Assembly: GCF_004364125.1 (NCBI RefSeq)
Contig: NZ_SNZV01000001.1
Span: 1 to 64,000 of the forward strand
DNA length: 64,000 bases
Source: Sphingobacterium paludis
GTDB taxonomy: Bacteria; Bacteroidota; Bacteroidia; Sphingobacteriales; Sphingobacteriaceae
Direction of reading: 5' to 3'
Below are positions 63,022 through 64,000 of this stretch, piece after piece (the stretch's first letter is position 1; each line of letters starts with the position of its first letter). A program made the translations under genes and the position numbers. The notes under the pieces are model-generated. The model was not told the origin of the DNA, searched no databases, and saw only the letters and a program-made list of their open reading frames with translations.

Positions 63022-63852
63022 TTATTGACTGTGGTCTTTGGGTTTTCGGAAGATAAGATAGAGCCCGCCGATCATGAACGGTATACTTAAAAGTTGTCCC
63101 ATGTTAAACTTCATCCCTTCCTCGAATGCCTCTTGATTTTCTTTGAAGAATTCCAAGAAAAAGCGCGCTCCGAAAAGCAGGACAAGAAAGATCCCAAATA
63201 AATAACCGGGTTTCGGCTTCGAATTTTTTTGATACATCGACCACAGTATAATGAAGAGAATGACATATGCTATGGCTTCATACAACTGGGCCGGATGCCG
63301 GGGAATAAGATCATTTCGTTCAAAAACCACCGCCCACGGCAAATCAGAAGGCAACCCTACGATTTCCGAGTTGAAGAAATTTCCAATGCGGACAAGGGCG
63401 CCAGCAAGCGGTACCACAAGCACTAAACGGTCGGTAACCCATAGGAAGTCTGTTTTTGTTTTTCTGGAAAATAAAATTAACGCCGTCAATATTCCGAGAG
63501 CACCTCCATGACTGGCTAAGCCTTGAAAACCGGTGAGTTCAAAATTTCCGTTGTTAAATCGAAATGGGAGGATCATTTCCAGCGGATGCTGCATGTAGTA
63601 ATCAAATTCGTAAAAAAGACAATGCCCTAATCGTGCGCCAATAAGCGTTCCCAGAAAGATGTAGATGCTTAACTGATCAAGCAATTCCTGCGTTTTGCCC
63701 TCGCGTCTGAAAATTTGGAGCATAAGCACGTAAGAAACAAGAAAGGCGGCAAGAAAACATAGCGCATAATAGCGCAGACCAAAGGAGCCTATCTCAAAAA
63801 TCACCGGATCGATATTCCAATGAATAACATGTAATATTGCGTGCATAAACAT
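63022..63852 (-). CDS. lgt: Prolipoprotein diacylglyceryl transferase
   Basis: 276 residues, about seven membrane segments. The Lgt signature GALVRIGNFFNSEIVG (~150-165), the early YYALCFLAAF region, the GARLGHCLFYEFDYY segment with the conserved Arg/His, and HPAQLYEA (~196-203) are all present. It transfers diacylglycerol from phosphatidylglycerol to the lipobox Cys of lipoproteins. ATG at 63846 is an alternative start. Lipoproteins in this window (UrtA, efflux adaptor and channel) would depend on it. Confidence 0.95.
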   Translation of the reverse strand: MFMHAILHVIHWNIDPVIFEIGSFGLRYYALCFLAAFLVSYVLMLQIFRREGKTQELLDQLSIYIFLGTLIGARLGHCLFYEFDYYMQHPLEMILPFRFNNGNFELTGFQGLASHGGALGILTALILFSRKTKTDFLWVTDRLVLVVPLAGALVRIGNFFNSEIVGLPSDLPWAVVFERNDLIPRHPAQLYEAIAYVILFIILWSMYQKNSKPKPGYLFGIFLVLLFGARFFLEFFKENQEAFEEGMKFNMGQLLSIPFMIGGLYLIFRKPKDHSQ

Positions 63853-63934
63853 AAATTGTTTCGGTAAATATAAGGTTATCCATGATAAAATCCATAGTAC
63901 AACGAATTTCTTACTAAATGGTGATGGAAATTTT

Positions 63935-63942
63935 TAAATTTG
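63935..63942 (+). promoter_or_regulatory. Bacteroidota -7 promoter element at the window edge
   Basis: TAAATTTG matches TAnnTTTG and lies 45 nt before an ATG at 63988 that opens the last frame. Confidence 0.4.
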
Positions 63943-63987
63943 GCCGAGCGGCAGAATCAAGGATGTTGCAAAATAATAGATAGCATT

Positions 63988-64000
63988 ATGACAGAAAAAA
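63988..64000 (+). CDS. Possible start of a gene cut by the window end
   Basis: ATGACAGAAAAAA would encode Met-Thr-Glu-Lys and continue out of the window. The preceding promoter-like element supports it, but only four codons are visible, so no identity can be given. Confidence 0.35.

Overview
This 64 kb window reads as a chromosomal segment of a Bacteroidota bacterium, most likely family Sphingobacteriaceae (Sphingobacterium/Pedobacter type). The evidence is a fused ccoNO cytochrome oxidase gene, a RemB/Wzi-like barrel, several Bacteroidota-specific unknown families, and repeated Bacteroidota-type promoters (TTTG, then TAnnTTTG about 17-20 nt later) close to starts that lack strong Shine-Dalgarno sequences. 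The genus is inferred from protein style only.

Layout. (1) 1-890: the 3' end of a 5S rRNA gene with its operon terminator, then about 800 bp of AT-rich, repeat-laden DNA containing a duplicated 40-bp element. (2) 895-4842: radical SAM protein, MazG-like hydrolase, pseudouridine synthase with a repetitive charged N-terminal tail, and a lytic transglycosylase. (3) 5028-10783: a cbb3 oxidase operon ccoNO-ccoQ-ccoP-ccoG-ccoH plus a DsbD_2/SafE-like membrane protein. (4) 10860-16735: a complete RND efflux operon on the minus strand. (5) 16896-43000: mostly housekeeping and cell-envelope genes: cardiolipin synthase, an MG2/plug surface protein, BrkB-like protein, FadD, M61 peptidase, two BadF-family sugar kinases, glutathione peroxidase, thymidine kinase, EbfC, rho, pssA, Hpt, folK, sppA, pgk, and a large zincin/propeller/barrel protein. 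(6) 43257-57810: mgtE, an intact tRNA-Asn, then a 13-kb urea gene block (porin, urtABCDE, fused ureAB, ureC, a PilJ-like sensor kinase and a NarL-type regulator). (7) 57974-64000: GH125 mannosidase, RemB-like protein, aroQ, a Bcr/CflA pump, lgt, and the first bases of another gene.

The standout is block 6. Directly after its last gene lies a decayed 3' portion of the same tRNA-Asn gene together with a copy of that tRNA's terminator (57711-57808; 51 of 57 tRNA bases match by hand alignment). An intact tRNA at one end and a displaced 3' tRNA fragment at the other is the classic footprint of a tRNA-integrated genomic island. No integrase remains, so it would be old and fixed. The island carries the whole uptake-to-hydrolysis route for urea, yet none of the urease maturation genes ureD/E/F/G and no nickel importer. 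UreC keeps every metal ligand and catalytic residue. Either maturation genes lie elsewhere in the genome, or this is an accessory-independent urease in the manner of the iron urease of Helicobacter mustelae. The adjoining two-component system and a pair of identical palindromes around the porin promoter suggest dedicated control.

All calls come from reading motifs and gene order by eye; no database search was run.
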